DNA from: Lacticaseibacillus porcinae
Lineage (GTDB): Bacteria; Bacillota; Bacilli; Lactobacillales; Lactobacillaceae
DNA length: 64,000 nt
Assembly (NCBI RefSeq): GCF_003946305.1
Contig: NZ_RHNS01000012.1
Coordinates: forward strand, 1-64,000
Direction of reading: 5' to 3'
Shown: in pieces, positions 26,675 through 36,105 of the stretch
How positions within the stretch are numbered: position 1 is the first letter of the stretch
Layout of the letters: each line of letters starts with the position of its first letter
The notes under the pieces: model-generated
Told to the model about the DNA's origin: nothing
The model's input: the letters and a program-made list of their open reading frames with translations, nothing else
The model's database searches: none
Made by a program: the position numbers and the translations under genes

Positions 26675-27220
26675 TTATTCGTCAGTTTCGATCAGGCCAT
26701 AACGACCATCGCGGCGCTTGTAGACAATGCTGGTGCCAGAAGTTTCGGCATCTTCGAAAATGAAGAAGTTGTGGCCAAGCATATCCATTTGCAAAATGGC
26801 TTCTTGAGAATCCATTGGCTTCAAGGAAACACGCTTTGTGCGAACCACTTGTAAGTCATCTTCTGGAACTGCTTCTTCATCAGCGGCGTCCACTTGGATC
26901 GGGGCGAGCCCTTTTTCGCGGGACTTGCGGTTGATCTTGGTCTTGTACTTGCGCACTTGGCGTTCGAGTTTGTCGGTAACCAAGTCAACGCTGGCATACA
27001 GATCAGGGCTGGTTTCTTCGGCGCGCAACGTGAGATAAGACAGTGGGATCGTTACTTCAACTTTAGCCGTCTTGTCGGGGTAAACTTTCAAATTCACATG
27101 CGCGATCGCTTGAACCGAGTTATCAAAGAATTTGTTGAGCTTGCTAATGCGCTTTTCGACATAAGCCCGAATGGCATCGGTAACCTCAATATTTTCGCCA
27201 CGAACGTTGTATGTTAGCAT
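26675..27220 (-). CDS. hpf: Long-form ribosome hibernation promoting factor
   Basis: A 181-aa protein that dimerises 70S ribosomes into inactive 100S particles in stationary phase or stress. The N-terminal S30AE domain (about 1-100: MLTYNVRGENIEVTDAIRAY) binds the 30S decoding region. A charged linker follows (about 100-125), then the C-terminal dimerisation domain (VVRTKRVSLKPMDSQEAILQM onward, about 126-181), which defines the long form. ATG with AGGGGAG upstream. It has a strong own promoter and a leader of about 80 nt with two hairpins. Confidence 0.96.
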   Translation of the reverse strand: MLTYNVRGENIEVTDAIRAYVEKRISKLNKFFDNSVQAIAHVNLKVYPDKTAKVEVTIPLSYLTLRAEETSPDLYASVDLVTDKLERQVRKYKTKINRKSREKGLAPIQVDAADEEAVPEDDLQVVRTKRVSLKPMDSQEAILQMDMLGHNFFIFEDAETSGTSIVYKRRDGRYGLIETDE

Positions 27221-27242
27221 GACACTTCTCCCCTTTCATCAA

Positions 27243-27276
27243 CGCTGTGATAAGCCACAGCGCCCGATTGGCGGGC
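27243..27276 (-). promoter_or_regulatory. Two stacked hairpins in the hpf leader
   Basis: CGCTGTG/CACAGCG (27243-27249 with 27256-27262) and GCCCG/CGGGC (27262-27266 with 27272-27276) are adjacent, just before the hpf ribosome site. They may control mRNA stability or translation. Confidence 0.4.
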
Positions 27277-27305
27277 ATTTGAGAGCCCTTCCAATCTCTA
27301 ACCCT

Positions 27306-27334
27306 ATTATACCGAACTGATTCCAAATGTACAA
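27306..27334 (-). promoter_or_regulatory. hpf sigma-A promoter
   Basis: Minus strand TTGTAC (27329-27334), 17-bp spacer, perfect TATAAT (27306-27311). It lies just downstream of the comFC stop codon. Confidence 0.7.
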
Positions 27335-27354
27335 ACCTAAAAGCTGTGAATTAT

Positions 27355-28023
27355 TCACCTAATTAGCGAAAAACTTGTGATGGTGCCATGAAACCCTGCC
27401 TCGCGCAACGCGTCAGCGGCATGGTAAAGCGTCCGTCCAGTGGTGTAAAGGTCATCTAACAACGTGATTTGTGAAATTTGCGCAAGTGACACCAGTGGTC
27501 GCACGGAAAAACTTTGCGGCGTCATTAACCGTCCTGCACGATTTTTCTGAGCCTGTGGAACTGGGGTGTCCGCTTTTTCTAACCATTGATGTAGCGACAA
27601 ATGATCAAACAACCCCAGCACTGGATCAAAACCACGCGCTTGATAATGACCGGCTTCAGTGGGAATGGGAACATAAGTTGATTTTGGTGGTTGAATCAGA
27701 TCTTGAAACGCGACATGCAATCGCCAATCACCTAACCCTTTATATTGTTGAATAAAACTTTTCATCGCGCCGTCATATTGAAACACTGCGCGATGATGAA
27801 GCAAAGGGTAACCAGCTTTTTGCCAACGCTGACAGTCATAACACAACGTCGGTGAATCGGCGCGACCGCAACCAGGACAGGCATTGGCTTGATCGATGCG
27901 AGTAAATTGCCGCAAACACGCACGACATAAATGTGGTGCGCGCACTTTTGTTAAGGTAAAGATTTTCGTCAAGGTCCACTCGATTTGAATCGGTTGACCA
28001 CATAAAACGCAAGCCATTGTCAT
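27355..28023 (-). CDS. comFC: Competence protein ComFC (phosphoribosyltransferase-like)
   Basis: A 222-aa protein required for DNA uptake in naturally competent Firmicutes. Cysteine pairs CVLC, CRAC, CPGC and CYDC (residues 5-65) form a zinc-binding region. The C-terminal PRTase fold has the PRPP loop ITLLDDLYTTGRTL near 183-196. The ATG overlaps the comFA stop (ATGA). A second in-frame ATG at 28017 is also possible. It is cotranscribed with comFA, with which it is thought to work at the membrane. Confidence 0.92.
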   Translation of the reverse strand: MTMACVLCGQPIQIEWTLTKIFTLTKVRAPHLCRACLRQFTRIDQANACPGCGRADSPTLCYDCQRWQKAGYPLLHHRAVFQYDGAMKSFIQQYKGLGDWRLHVAFQDLIQPPKSTYVPIPTEAGHYQARGFDPVLGLFDHLSLHQWLEKADTPVPQAQKNRAGRLMTPQSFSVRPLVSLAQISQITLLDDLYTTGRTLYHAADALREAGFHGTITSFSLIR

Positions 28024-29273
28024 CCCGCCTTCATGTGATTGAGTTGTTCAATGGTGGTGATTGCCACTTGAAGGTCGCGCGTGTAATGTTGCACGTAAAA
28101 CCACACTGGATCATCTGGTGAATCTGCTGCCCGCCCGGCACGGCCTGCCATTTGAATCAAGGCGTCGTGGCCAAATCTTGGCGAATCTGCCGATAACACG
28201 ACTACCGCGCAACGATGAATCGTCACCCCACGCTCTAAAATCGTCGTGGTGACCATCACTTGGATCTCCCCGGCCCGAAACGCTAAGACTTTGGCTTCGC
28301 GTGCTTCATCTTGCGCATGTACACTTTGCACCGCAACGTTTAATTGTCGACGCAATGCTTTGACGATTGGTCGTAACCAATCGATATCTGGCACAAACAA
28401 TAACACGCGATGTGTCGTCACCAACTTTTTCAGTTGATCAAGCAACGGTTGGGGTAATTGTTGAGGCAAATGGACTTTTTTCACCCAAGCAAGCTTCGGC
28501 ACTGGCAGTGGATAACCGTGAAATCGTCGTGGCAAAGTGCTTAAGCCGATCTTACCGCGACGACCTTGTTGCAGTAATTTTTGATCAGGGGTGGCACTCA
28601 ACCACACCATACTACCAATGACAGCGTGTTGGGCAGCATACATTAACGCTGCATCATGGGCAAAAGGAAACGCATCGACTTCATCGATCACCAATAAATC
28701 AAAACAATGGTAGTAACGCAACAGTTGATGGGTGGTCAACACCGTCAACTGCACATCTTGCTTTGGCCAAGGAGCACCGCCGTAGCGCACAGCCATTGGC
28801 GTATGGGCAAAAGCTTGTGCCAAACGCGGTGCCAGTTCACGGACCACATCGATCCGCGGAGCCGCCACACCAACGCGACCGCCCTTATTTAACAATTGCG
28901 CGATCGCAGGAAACAACATTTCCGTTTTCCCAGCACCAGTCACTGCCCACAATAAATGTTCCCGTTGCGCTTTCACTGACGCACATAATTCAGCACTAGC
29001 TTGTTGTTGTGCATGCGTCAACTCCCCTTGCCAAGTCAACGAAGCTGTCGGCGGAAAGCGCGGCGCTTCAAAGCGAAACAACGATTGGCCTTCAACGACG
29101 CGACCGAGATTCACGCACACTGGACAATAACGCCACCCGATCGGCAACGTCACCGCTTGTTTTTGTCCGCAGCGCATGCAGCGCCCATCTGTCGTCATCG
29201 CTGGCACGGCTTGTGCTACACTAAGATCAGACTTAATATCGTCCAACAACAATTGCATCCCTGCATATCGCAT
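28020..29273 (-). CDS. comFA: Competence DNA translocase ATPase ComFA
   Basis: A 417-aa DEAD-box-like ATPase that helps drive single-stranded DNA across the membrane during transformation. An N-terminal CxxC pair of motifs (CMRC, CPVC; about 32-56) binds zinc. Walker A TGAGKTE is near 113, the DEVD box LLVIDEVDAFPF near 193, then SATPD, and QMAGRAGR near 377. ATG at 29273 with GGGAGG 6 nt upstream. The frame is open 28 codons further but would run into the divergent yigZ gene. Confidence 0.93.
   Translation of the reverse strand: MRYAGMQLLLDDIKSDLSVAQAVPAMTTDGRCMRCGQKQAVTLPIGWRYCPVCVNLGRVVEGQSLFRFEAPRFPPTASLTWQGELTHAQQQASAELCASVKAQREHLLWAVTGAGKTEMLFPAIAQLLNKGGRVGVAAPRIDVVRELAPRLAQAFAHTPMAVRYGGAPWPKQDVQLTVLTTHQLLRYYHCFDLLVIDEVDAFPFAHDAALMYAAQHAVIGSMVWLSATPDQKLLQQGRRGKIGLSTLPRRFHGYPLPVPKLAWVKKVHLPQQLPQPLLDQLKKLVTTHRVLLFVPDIDWLRPIVKALRRQLNVAVQSVHAQDEAREAKVLAFRAGEIQVMVTTTILERGVTIHRCAVVVLSADSPRFGHDALIQMAGRAGRAADSPDDPVWFYVQHYTRDLQVAITTIEQLNHMKAG
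29215..29223 (+). promoter_or_regulatory. Candidate yigZ promoter inside comFA
   Basis: An extended -10 (TGCTACACT) lies about 60 bp before the yigZ start, inside the comFA coding sequence. The -35 is poor. Confidence 0.35.
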
Positions 29274-29285
29274 AAGGAGCCTCCC
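29274..29285. promoter_or_regulatory. 12-bp gap holding two divergent ribosome binding sites
   Basis: The sequence AAGGAGCCTCCC lies between the two start codons. Plus strand AAGGAG serves yigZ, and the minus-strand GGGAGG serves comFA, each 6 nt from its ATG. Confidence 0.8.
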
Positions 29286-29933
29286 ATGGTTTATCGCACG
29301 ATCCAACAAAACGGTGAAGCTGAGCTGATCAATAAAAAATCTCGCTTCATCACCCAACTTGCGCGCATCACATCAGAAGCTGATGCCCAAGCGTTCATCG
29401 CTCAAGTTAAAAAGACGCACTACAAAGCCAATCACAACGTCCCGGTATACTTACTCGGCGACGATGATCATATTCAACGCGCCAATGATGATGGGGAACC
29501 TAGTGGCACCGCCGGAGTCCCAATGTTGAAAACCTTACAAGAAATGGGCCTACATGATGTCTGCGCCGTCACCACCAGATATTTCGGTGGCATCAAACTC
29601 GGTGCAGGCGGGTTGATCCGCGCTTATTCAAACAGTGTTTCTAACGCCGTCAATGAAATCGGGATCGTTGAGCGCCGCTTGCAAAAGCAAGTCACCATTG
29701 CCATTTCATATGCACAGCTCGGATCGGTGCAACATTACCTTGAAGCAAATGCGTTGCCGATGATCATAAATTACGCCGTTAACGTCGAAATTGAAACCAG
29801 TGTCCCGGAATCGGCGCTCGAAAACTTGGAAAATGACCTCACCAATTTACTCTCTGGTCAATTGAGCTTGACTATCGGCGACGACGAATTTGTTGAAATT
29901 CCTGTCACCACAACAAAAAACGCCGACTCATAA
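29286..29933 (+). CDS. YigZ/IMPACT family protein
   Basis: A 215-aa cytoplasmic protein of the widespread UPF0029/IMPACT family; its cellular role is unsettled (translation-linked in eukaryotic homologues). The family block near 65-110 (DDGEPSGTAGVPMLKTL then TTRYFGGIKLGAGGLIRAY) is intact, and a C-terminal DUF1949-like ferredoxin fold follows (about 135-205). ATG chosen at 29286; the frame is open upstream but overlaps comFA antisense. Confidence 0.9.
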   Translation: MVYRTIQQNGEAELINKKSRFITQLARITSEADAQAFIAQVKKTHYKANHNVPVYLLGDDDHIQRANDDGEPSGTAGVPMLKTLQEMGLHDVCAVTTRYFGGIKLGAGGLIRAYSNSVSNAVNEIGIVERRLQKQVTIAISYAQLGSVQHYLEANALPMIINYAVNVEIETSVPESALENLENDLTNLLSGQLSLTIGDDEFVEIPVTTTKNADS

Positions 29934-29950
29934 CGAGTCAGCGTTTTTTA
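29914..29950. terminator. Bidirectional terminator between yigZ and the permease gene
   Basis: ACGCCGACTC/GAGTCAGCGT (one mismatch) with TTTTTT on the plus strand and TTTTTTG on the minus strand. It serves two convergent genes. Confidence 0.85.
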
Positions 29951-29977
29951 ATTGTGAATCAATGCCATTTTGGCATA

Positions 29978-30961
29978 TTAGAAACCTTGAATCAGCATCA
30001 TCACGATCGGCACCACGATGGCAAACAACACAGTGGATAAGGTCACCACATTCGTTGCATATTCTTCATCAGCATGCGCTTGGTTTGCTAAAATCGGCAA
30101 TACTGCAAGTCCTGGAGCAGACGCTTGAATGATCAAGGTCTTCGCTTCCAAAGATGGGACGTTGAAGCCTGAGTGGATCCCCATCACGATCAACGCGGTG
30201 ATCAATAGCGGTGCGACAATGAAGCGACCGATCAAGGCCACGATGGAATCGCGGTCGAACTTGATAGCACCAAAGCCAGCTTTCGCTAAAATGATCCCGA
30301 TGTAGATCAATGATAACGGTGTGACCAAAGAACCCACATAATCTAAAGTGTTTTTGGCAAAGCCTAACCAACCGACATTGACAAATGGAATGTTCAACAG
30401 CAAGAAGACCAAGGCGACGATGAAGCCGACTAATGGTGCTGGTAATAACTTCTTCCAGTTAAAGCTAGTTTTTTCACCAGTGCCAGCGATTTTCGTTGGG
30501 TCATCCCAACTCATAATGAAGGCGCCTAAGGTCCAAGTGGACACAGTGTTCACCACATAATAAGTCAAGAAGTAAGGTGTCGCTTTATCGCCGAACAAAG
30601 CGAGGTTTAACGGCAACCCGATGAAAATGGTGTTGGCGTTGACGAACATGTTGATAAACGTCCCGCGACGACCTGGGCGTACCTTCAAGAGTTTCACTAA
30701 GGCAAACGCCACGATGTAGCCTAAAATCACGGCACCGAAGCCGTAAACTAAGCCACTGGAAATCGAGATCAGCTTGCTTAATGTCAAGCGTTCCAAAACA
30801 GAAATGAAAATCGATGCAGGCAAGGCCACTTTCATCAATAATGTGGAAATGGTGCCGCCAAAGGCTTCATCAAACCAGCCCTTTTTTTGTAAAATGTACC
30901 CCAAAGCAATGATCAAAACGATCGTTAAAATACTTTGGACGGAAGTGTATAAAGCAGTCAC
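29978..30961 (-). CDS. mleP: AEC-family transporter, probable malate permease
   Basis: A 327-aa membrane protein of the auxin-efflux-carrier family with about ten helices in two inverted halves. Family motifs include the first helix VLIIALGYILQKKGWF and the conserved FVNANTIFIGLPLNLALFG near 107-126. It lies 39 bp after the malolactic enzyme gene in the same direction, which supports malate uptake/lactate efflux as its role. GTG start with GGGGG upstream. Substrate is inferred from context. Confidence 0.82.
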   Translation of the reverse strand: MTALYTSVQSILTIVLIIALGYILQKKGWFDEAFGGTISTLLMKVALPASIFISVLERLTLSKLISISSGLVYGFGAVILGYIVAFALVKLLKVRPGRRGTFINMFVNANTIFIGLPLNLALFGDKATPYFLTYYVVNTVSTWTLGAFIMSWDDPTKIAGTGEKTSFNWKKLLPAPLVGFIVALVFLLLNIPFVNVGWLGFAKNTLDYVGSLVTPLSLIYIGIILAKAGFGAIKFDRDSIVALIGRFIVAPLLITALIVMGIHSGFNVPSLEAKTLIIQASAPGLAVLPILANQAHADEEYATNVVTLSTVLFAIVVPIVMMLIQGF

Positions 30962-31000
30962 TTTGTCGTCCCCCTTCTATTGTTGTGTTGCAGATTTTAA

Positions 31001-32656
31001 TTAATCAGCCATTTCAATGTTTAATGGTTGATATTCTGGTGCCCATTGCATATCAGAAACAGCTTTTTCAACGTCTTTGATGTCATCAACGTTCAAACCA
31101 TCTTTAACCGCTTGGTTGGCAACGGCTAATGCCACAGTCTTGGAGAATTGATCCAATTTCGTCACTGGTGGCAATACCGCAGCGCCGGCAAGGTCAGGAT
31201 CCACGATCCCACCTAAGGAGTGTGCAGCAGCAGAGATCATGTCATCTGACAATAACTTGCTAGTCGCAGCGATCGTCCCTAACCCAAGACCTGGGTATAC
31301 CAAGGCGTTGTTCGCTTGACCGATTTCGTAAGTGACACCGTTGTAAACAACCGGTGCTGCTGGGATCCCGGTGGCAACTAACGCTTTGCCATCAGTCCAC
31401 TTGATCAAATCTTCAGCTTTGGCTTCTGCTAACTTAGTCGGGTTAGACAATGGGAAAATGATCGGACGTTCAGTATGTGCAGCCATTTCCTTCACAATGC
31501 TTTCAGTAAAGGTGCCAGGTTGTGTGGAAGTCCCGACTAACACGTCAGGATGTACCGCTTTGACTGCAGCTTCTAAGCTAGTCAGTTCATCAGCGTTAGC
31601 AAATTCTGAACGAGAACGGGCGAATACTTTTTGGGCAGGCGTCAAGGTTTCGTCATCATCAAACAACAACCCTTGCTTGTCGACTAAATAGAAGTGCTTC
31701 TTCGCTTCTTCTGGCGCCATGCCTTGTTGCAAGTATTCTTCATAAACCCGAGCAGCGATCCCGGCACCCGCAGTCCCAGCACCAAAGCTCATGTAAACTT
31801 GGTCAGTCATTTTTTGCTTGGAAATGTTCAAGGCACCCAGCATCCCGGCTAACACAATGATCCCAGTACCTTGAATATCATCGTTGAAAGTCGTGATTTG
31901 GTTCTTGTATTGATCTAAGATATCAGCGGCGTTAGCACGACCGAAGTCTTCAAAATGCAAGTACAAACGTGGGAACAACTTTTCAGCAGTGGCGACGAAC
32001 TTGTCAACAAAGGCGTGGTATTTGTCGCCATAAACACGTTCGTGACGGTTGCCAAGGTATAAGTCATCGTTCAACAATTCTTGATTGTTGGTCCCAGCAT
32101 CTAATACCACTGGTAACACTTGGGAAGGATCGATGCCGGCAGCGGCAGTGTAAACCATCAACTTACCCACAGCGATATCAACACCTTGCGTGCCCCAGTC
32201 GCCGATCCCTAAGATCCCTTCAGCGTCAGTGACCACTAATAAACGAATGTCGCGGCCGTTAGCGGAACGACGCAGAGCTGATTCGATGTCATCTTGCGCA
32301 TCGATGGACAAATATGTCGCATTTTGAGGTTCAACGAACAATGCGGAGTAGTTTTCGATGGTGTCAGCAATGGTTGGGTCATAAACCACTGGCATGAATT
32401 CTGCGATGTGTTCAGAGAACAACTTGTAGTACAACACGTGGTTGGTGTTGAACAATTGCATTAAGAACAAACGCTTTTGTAAGTTATCATTTTTACTTTC
32501 ATATTGCGCATAAGCTTGCTTGACTTGTTGGCTCAGTGATTGAATCGCGCTAGGCAGTAATCCGTTCAAGCCGTATGCGTCGCGTTCTGCTTGGGTGAAG
32601 GCAGTACCTTTGTTTAAAAATGGGTCATGTAATAATTGTTGGGCTGTATATTTCAT
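31001..32656 (-). CDS. mleS: Malolactic enzyme
   Basis: A 551-aa NAD- and Mn-dependent enzyme that decarboxylates L-malate to L-lactate, raising pH and generating proton motive force. The malic-enzyme fold is present: Tyr of VVYDPT near 98, the catalytic region [22 protein letters not shown] near 145-166, metal acidic residues in [10 protein letters not shown] and [10 protein letters not shown], and NAD-binding [10 protein letters not shown] near 303. As I remember it, the sequence follows lactobacillus MleS more closely than malic enzymes, but the split needs alignment. ATG at 32656 with AGGAGG. Divergent LysR regulator upstream, permease downstream. Confidence 0.88.
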   Translation of the reverse strand: MKYTAQQLLHDPFLNKGTAFTQAERDAYGLNGLLPSAIQSLSQQVKQAYAQYESKNDNLQKRLFLMQLFNTNHVLYYKLFSEHIAEFMPVVYDPTIADTIENYSALFVEPQNATYLSIDAQDDIESALRRSANGRDIRLLVVTDAEGILGIGDWGTQGVDIAVGKLMVYTAAAGIDPSQVLPVVLDAGTNNQELLNDDLYLGNRHERVYGDKYHAFVDKFVATAEKLFPRLYLHFEDFGRANAADILDQYKNQITTFNDDIQGTGIIVLAGMLGALNISKQKMTDQVYMSFGAGTAGAGIAARVYEEYLQQGMAPEEAKKHFYLVDKQGLLFDDDETLTPAQKVFARSRSEFANADELTSLEAAVKAVHPDVLVGTSTQPGTFTESIVKEMAAHTERPIIFPLSNPTKLAEAKAEDLIKWTDGKALVATGIPAAPVVYNGVTYEIGQANNALVYPGLGLGTIAATSKLLSDDMISAAAHSLGGIVDPDLAGAAVLPPVTKLDQFSKTVALAVANQAVKDGLNVDDIKDVEKAVSDMQWAPEYQPLNIEMAD

Positions 32657-32764
32657 TACGATTTCCTCCTGTCGTTGTTTACGAGTAACAGCATATTCCT
32701 TGCAAAAAAATATAGTCAAACGGCGTAGATGTGATAAGATTTGTTAATATGAGGAGGCGGGGCA
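32657..32764. promoter_or_regulatory. Divergent mleR-mleS control region
   Basis: A 108-bp spacer between divergent starts. At 32695-32711 is ATT-N11-AAT, a LysR-type T-N11-A palindrome, the likely MleR site. The plus-strand gene is preceded by GAGGAGG. Confidence 0.45.
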
Positions 32765-33643
32765 ATGAATACACGCGACCTAGAATATTTTGTCGCGCTT
32801 TGCGATGAAAAAAATTTTTCACAAGTTGCTAAAAAGTTTGGCGTCACCCAACCAACCATCACCCTGGCGTTGAAACGGTTGGAAAGTCAATTTGCCATTC
32901 AGTTGATCGATCGCGATCAAAGCCACGGGAGTTTGACCATCACCCCTGCAGGCCAACAACTTTATCAACGCGCCAATGTCGTTGGCAAACAACTTAAACT
33001 CGCAGAAAAAGAGCTACGCGCGCTACGTCATCCTAAGATTCGCTTTGGGTTGCCGCCGATCATTGGGAGTTTTTATTTTCCCAAACTGGCACCACGACTG
33101 GTCGCAAGCGGTTTGATGCCTGATCTTGAAACCCATGAAGCCGGAAGCACCAATTTATTAGAAGACTTACGCGCCGGCCATTTAGACGTCGCATTACTCG
33201 GCGCCACCGGACCATTAGTCGCACCAGACCTTGACGTGCATACGGTTGCCGCAGACCCATTTGTCGCCGTGATGCCGAAGACTCACCCCAACGCGCGGCG
33301 TGAGACGATCAGTTTTGCGGAATTGGCAGATGAACCTTTTGTTACTTTTTCTGAAGGGTATGTTCACACCAAAGCGATGCAGTGGTTCACCCAAGCATCA
33401 GGGATCCAACCAAGTGTCGTCTACCGCACGCCTGATGTTGCCTTGTTAAAATCGATGATCCATGCTGGGGTCGGCATTGGGTTGCTGGCAACTACTGCGG
33501 TGACTGACGCTGACGACTTGGCTTGTGTCCCATTAAGTGAATCCGGTCAGCCGCGCTTCAGTATTTCTGTGGTGACACGCCGAGGGCAAGTGTTAACGCC
33601 AACGATGACCGAATTAATGACGCTGTTAAATCAACATGCTTAG
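32765..33643 (+). CDS. mleR: LysR-type regulator, MleR-like
   Basis: A 292-aa regulator with an N-terminal winged helix (about 1-60: ARDLEYFVALCDEKNFSQVA-type start, helix-turn-helix QPTITLALKRLE) and a C-terminal effector domain (about 88-290). It is divergent from mleS, the classical arrangement in which MleR senses malate and activates mleSP. It is followed after 9 bp by fumC in the same direction, so the regulator and fumarase are probably cotranscribed. Confidence 0.88.
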   Translation: MNTRDLEYFVALCDEKNFSQVAKKFGVTQPTITLALKRLESQFAIQLIDRDQSHGSLTITPAGQQLYQRANVVGKQLKLAEKELRALRHPKIRFGLPPIIGSFYFPKLAPRLVASGLMPDLETHEAGSTNLLEDLRAGHLDVALLGATGPLVAPDLDVHTVAADPFVAVMPKTHPNARRETISFAELADEPFVTFSEGYVHTKAMQWFTQASGIQPSVVYRTPDVALLKSMIHAGVGIGLLATTAVTDADDLACVPLSESGQPRFSISVVTRRGQVLTPTMTELMTLLNQHA

Positions 33644-33652
33644 GAGGCAATT

Positions 33653-35017
33653 ATGCGTATTGAACATGATTCATTAGGTGCTGTGGAAATTCCAGATAAT
33701 GTTTGGTGGGGTCCGCAAACTGAACGCTCTCGCCATAACTTCACCACCGGTCCGCAAATGCCGATGCCAGTGATCCGCAGTTTGATTCAAGTGAAACTTG
33801 CTGCTGCGATCGTCAATGGTGAAACTGGCAGTATTTCACAAACAATCAGTACCGCGATCCAACAAGCGGCGAAGCAATTACTCGCGTTAAAAGACACAGA
33901 ACTTGCGCAAAGCTTTCCATTGCGGGTTTATCAAACCGGCTCAGGCACCCAAACGAATATGAACGTTAATGAAGTGCTTGCGCATTTGGCTAGTCAACAT
34001 TCATCAGATCCGGTTTTACCTAACGATCATGTCAACTGCGGTCAAAGCTCAAATGATACCTTCCCCACTGCGATGCACATGGCCGCCTATGCTGCCGGTC
34101 AGCAAGTGATCACCGCATTAAATGAATTGATCGATCAACTAGAAGCCAAACAAGTCGCATACATGCACACGGTGAAACTTGGTCGCACCCATTTGCAAGA
34201 TGCGACACCTTTGACTTTCGGACAAGAAGTTTCAGGCTGGGTCGCGACGTTGCAACAAGATGTTGAAACGTTGCGCGCCTTGTTGCCACAACTGTTGGCT
34301 TTGCCTTTAGGTGGTACTGCTGTAGGCACCGGACTTAACACCACGGCTAAGCAAACAACCAAAATGGTGCAAGCCATCGCACAACTCACAAAGACGCCAT
34401 TTACATCAATGCCGAACAAATTTCATGGCTTGGCAGCACATTCTGAATTGACGATCAATCACAGTGCATTAAAAACCTTAGCCACTGACTTGTTGAAAAT
34501 TGCCAATGACATTCGCTTCTTAGCTTCAGGTCCGCGCGGCGGCTACGGCGAATTGACGATCCCCGCTAACGAACCTGGGAGTTCGATCATGCCTGGTAAA
34601 GTCAATCCGACGCAAGCAGAAGCGTTGACGATGATCGCCACGCGCGTTTTAGGGAATGATGTCACCATCAGTGTGGCCAATAGCCAGGGGAATTTTGAAA
34701 TGAATGTTTACAAACCGGTGATCATTGCCAGCTTCTTAGAATCTTGCGACTTGTTAGCCGGCGGGATGACGCAATTCAGTCATTTGCTGGTGCAAGGTTT
34801 GACTGCCAATGAAGTCCGGATGCGCGAATTAGTGGATAATTCCTTGATGTTAGTCACGGCTTTATCCCCTCACATCGGCTATGAAGCCAGTGCCCACATT
34901 GCCCAAGCTGCACAAAAAAACGGTAGCTCACTAAAAGCTGCCGCCATTGCCAGTGGTAAAGTCACTGAAGCGCAATATGATGAATGGGTCGATCCGTTGA
35001 CCTTATGTAACTTATGA
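33653..35017 (+). CDS. fumC: Class II fumarate hydratase
   Basis: A 454-aa tetrameric enzyme interconverting fumarate and L-malate without an iron-sulfur cluster. Signature GSSIMPGKVNPTQ near 310-322; substrate residues in GSGTQTNMN near 96-104 and the HVNCGQSSND segment near 124. Next to the malolactic locus it can feed fumarate into malate and then lactate. AGGAGG ribosome site. Confidence 0.95.
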   Translation: MRIEHDSLGAVEIPDNVWWGPQTERSRHNFTTGPQMPMPVIRSLIQVKLAAAIVNGETGSISQTISTAIQQAAKQLLALKDTELAQSFPLRVYQTGSGTQTNMNVNEVLAHLASQHSSDPVLPNDHVNCGQSSNDTFPTAMHMAAYAAGQQVITALNELIDQLEAKQVAYMHTVKLGRTHLQDATPLTFGQEVSGWVATLQQDVETLRALLPQLLALPLGGTAVGTGLNTTAKQTTKMVQAIAQLTKTPFTSMPNKFHGLAAHSELTINHSALKTLATDLLKIANDIRFLASGPRGGYGELTIPANEPGSSIMPGKVNPTQAEALTMIATRVLGNDVTISVANSQGNFEMNVYKPVIIASFLESCDLLAGGMTQFSHLLVQGLTANEVRMRELVDNSLMLVTALSPHIGYEASAHIAQAAQKNGSSLKAAAIASGKVTEAQYDEWVDPLTLCNL

Positions 35018-35025
35018 TCACGTCA

Positions 35026-35054
35026 CGCCTGTCTCTTGGAGATGGGCGTTTTTT
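35026..35054 (+). terminator. fumC terminator
   Basis: CGCCtgTCTC/GAGAtgGGCG followed by TTTTTT. It reaches the convergent corA-like stop codon. Confidence 0.75.
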
Positions 35055-35985
35055 AGAAATAATCTTTTTTCTTCAAAAGCCATGCACACGCACCACACAA
35101 TACGCCCATCACCGCGAGCAAAATGAAAAAGCCACTCATCCCATGCCGCAGCGGCAACCAAGTGTTCATCCCCCAGATCCCAGACACGATCGCAGGGATC
35201 GTCATAATGATCGACACACTGGTCAACACTTTCATGATCAAATTCAAGTTATTGCCGACGATCGCCGACACAGCCGTATTGTATTGATCAAGCAACGCCC
35301 GCGCACAATCACACACAGTGAGGACTTGATCACATTCAACATTGACGGCATGGAGGCGATATAAATGTTCATCAGTGGTGAAATATTGGGCGGAATCCGC
35401 TAGTTTCTTCACCACAGCTTGGGTTTTGGTCAACGCCGCATCAAAATACACCAAACTCCGCTCCAAGGCGATGATCTCATATAACAAGGTGTTACGGCTG
35501 GCAGTGGCTAAACGTGACTCCATGGCACGCGTGCGCTGATCCATTTCATCAACATCGCGCACAAATGCCGAAAGTACCGATTGTAACATCGCCAACGCTA
35601 AATCTTCAGCGTCGCCTAACGCGCGTGTATGTGCAATAAAGTCATCGACCACCGGCAAACGCTTAGAAGCAACCGTCACCAATTGATCATCGACTAAGAT
35701 CAAAGCCATTGGTACTGTTTCATAAACTTGATCTCCTTGCGCATTGGTGTCAGCTACCGGCACCCGCAACACCATTAAAGCCGGTTTATCGCTGCCGTCG
35801 CGAACGCCGACGACGCGAGGGTCTTCATGAGGATCAAGCCCAGCTTCAAGATAGTCGAAAGGAAATTGATAGCGGTCATCGAGTTCATCTAATTCGTCGC
35901 GATTTGGCGCCGTGACGCGCAACCAGTGGCTGGTCGTGGCCGATTCAACGATGCGACCCGCATTAATGGTGTAATTTGCTTGCAT
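35053..35985 (-). CDS. CorA-family divalent cation transporter
   Basis: A 310-aa protein: a large cytoplasmic N-terminal domain (1-245) and two C-terminal helices, the first ending in the pore motif GMN (VSGIWGMNTWLP near 274-285). The pentameric family moves Mg2+ and related ions. ATG at 35985 chosen because GAGGTG lies 6 nt upstream; a GTG three codons earlier lacks a site. Metal specificity cannot be read from sequence. Confidence 0.9.
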   Translation of the reverse strand: MQANYTINAGRIVESATTSHWLRVTAPNRDELDELDDRYQFPFDYLEAGLDPHEDPRVVGVRDGSDKPALMVLRVPVADTNAQGDQVYETVPMALILVDDQLVTVASKRLPVVDDFIAHTRALGDAEDLALAMLQSVLSAFVRDVDEMDQRTRAMESRLATASRNTLLYEIIALERSLVYFDAALTKTQAVVKKLADSAQYFTTDEHLYRLHAVNVECDQVLTVCDCARALLDQYNTAVSAIVGNNLNLIMKVLTSVSIIMTIPAIVSGIWGMNTWLPLRHGMSGFFILLAVMGVLCGACAWLLKKKDYF

Positions 35986-36105
35986 AACGTTCACCTCATC
36001 ACTAGTTTACCACGGCTGATCGGATTAAAAATGTTTAAGAAACCTGTCGTTTTCAGAAAAACGCGTTACAATGGACGGTATTCAATTCACATTGGGAGGA
36101 AACTT

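Noticed and set aside
35926-36105. N-terminal extension of the Ser/Thr-rich protein to 371 aa
   Set aside because: The extension overlaps the divergent CorA-like gene; the ATG at 36106 has a clear GGGAGG site and starts directly before the membrane helix.
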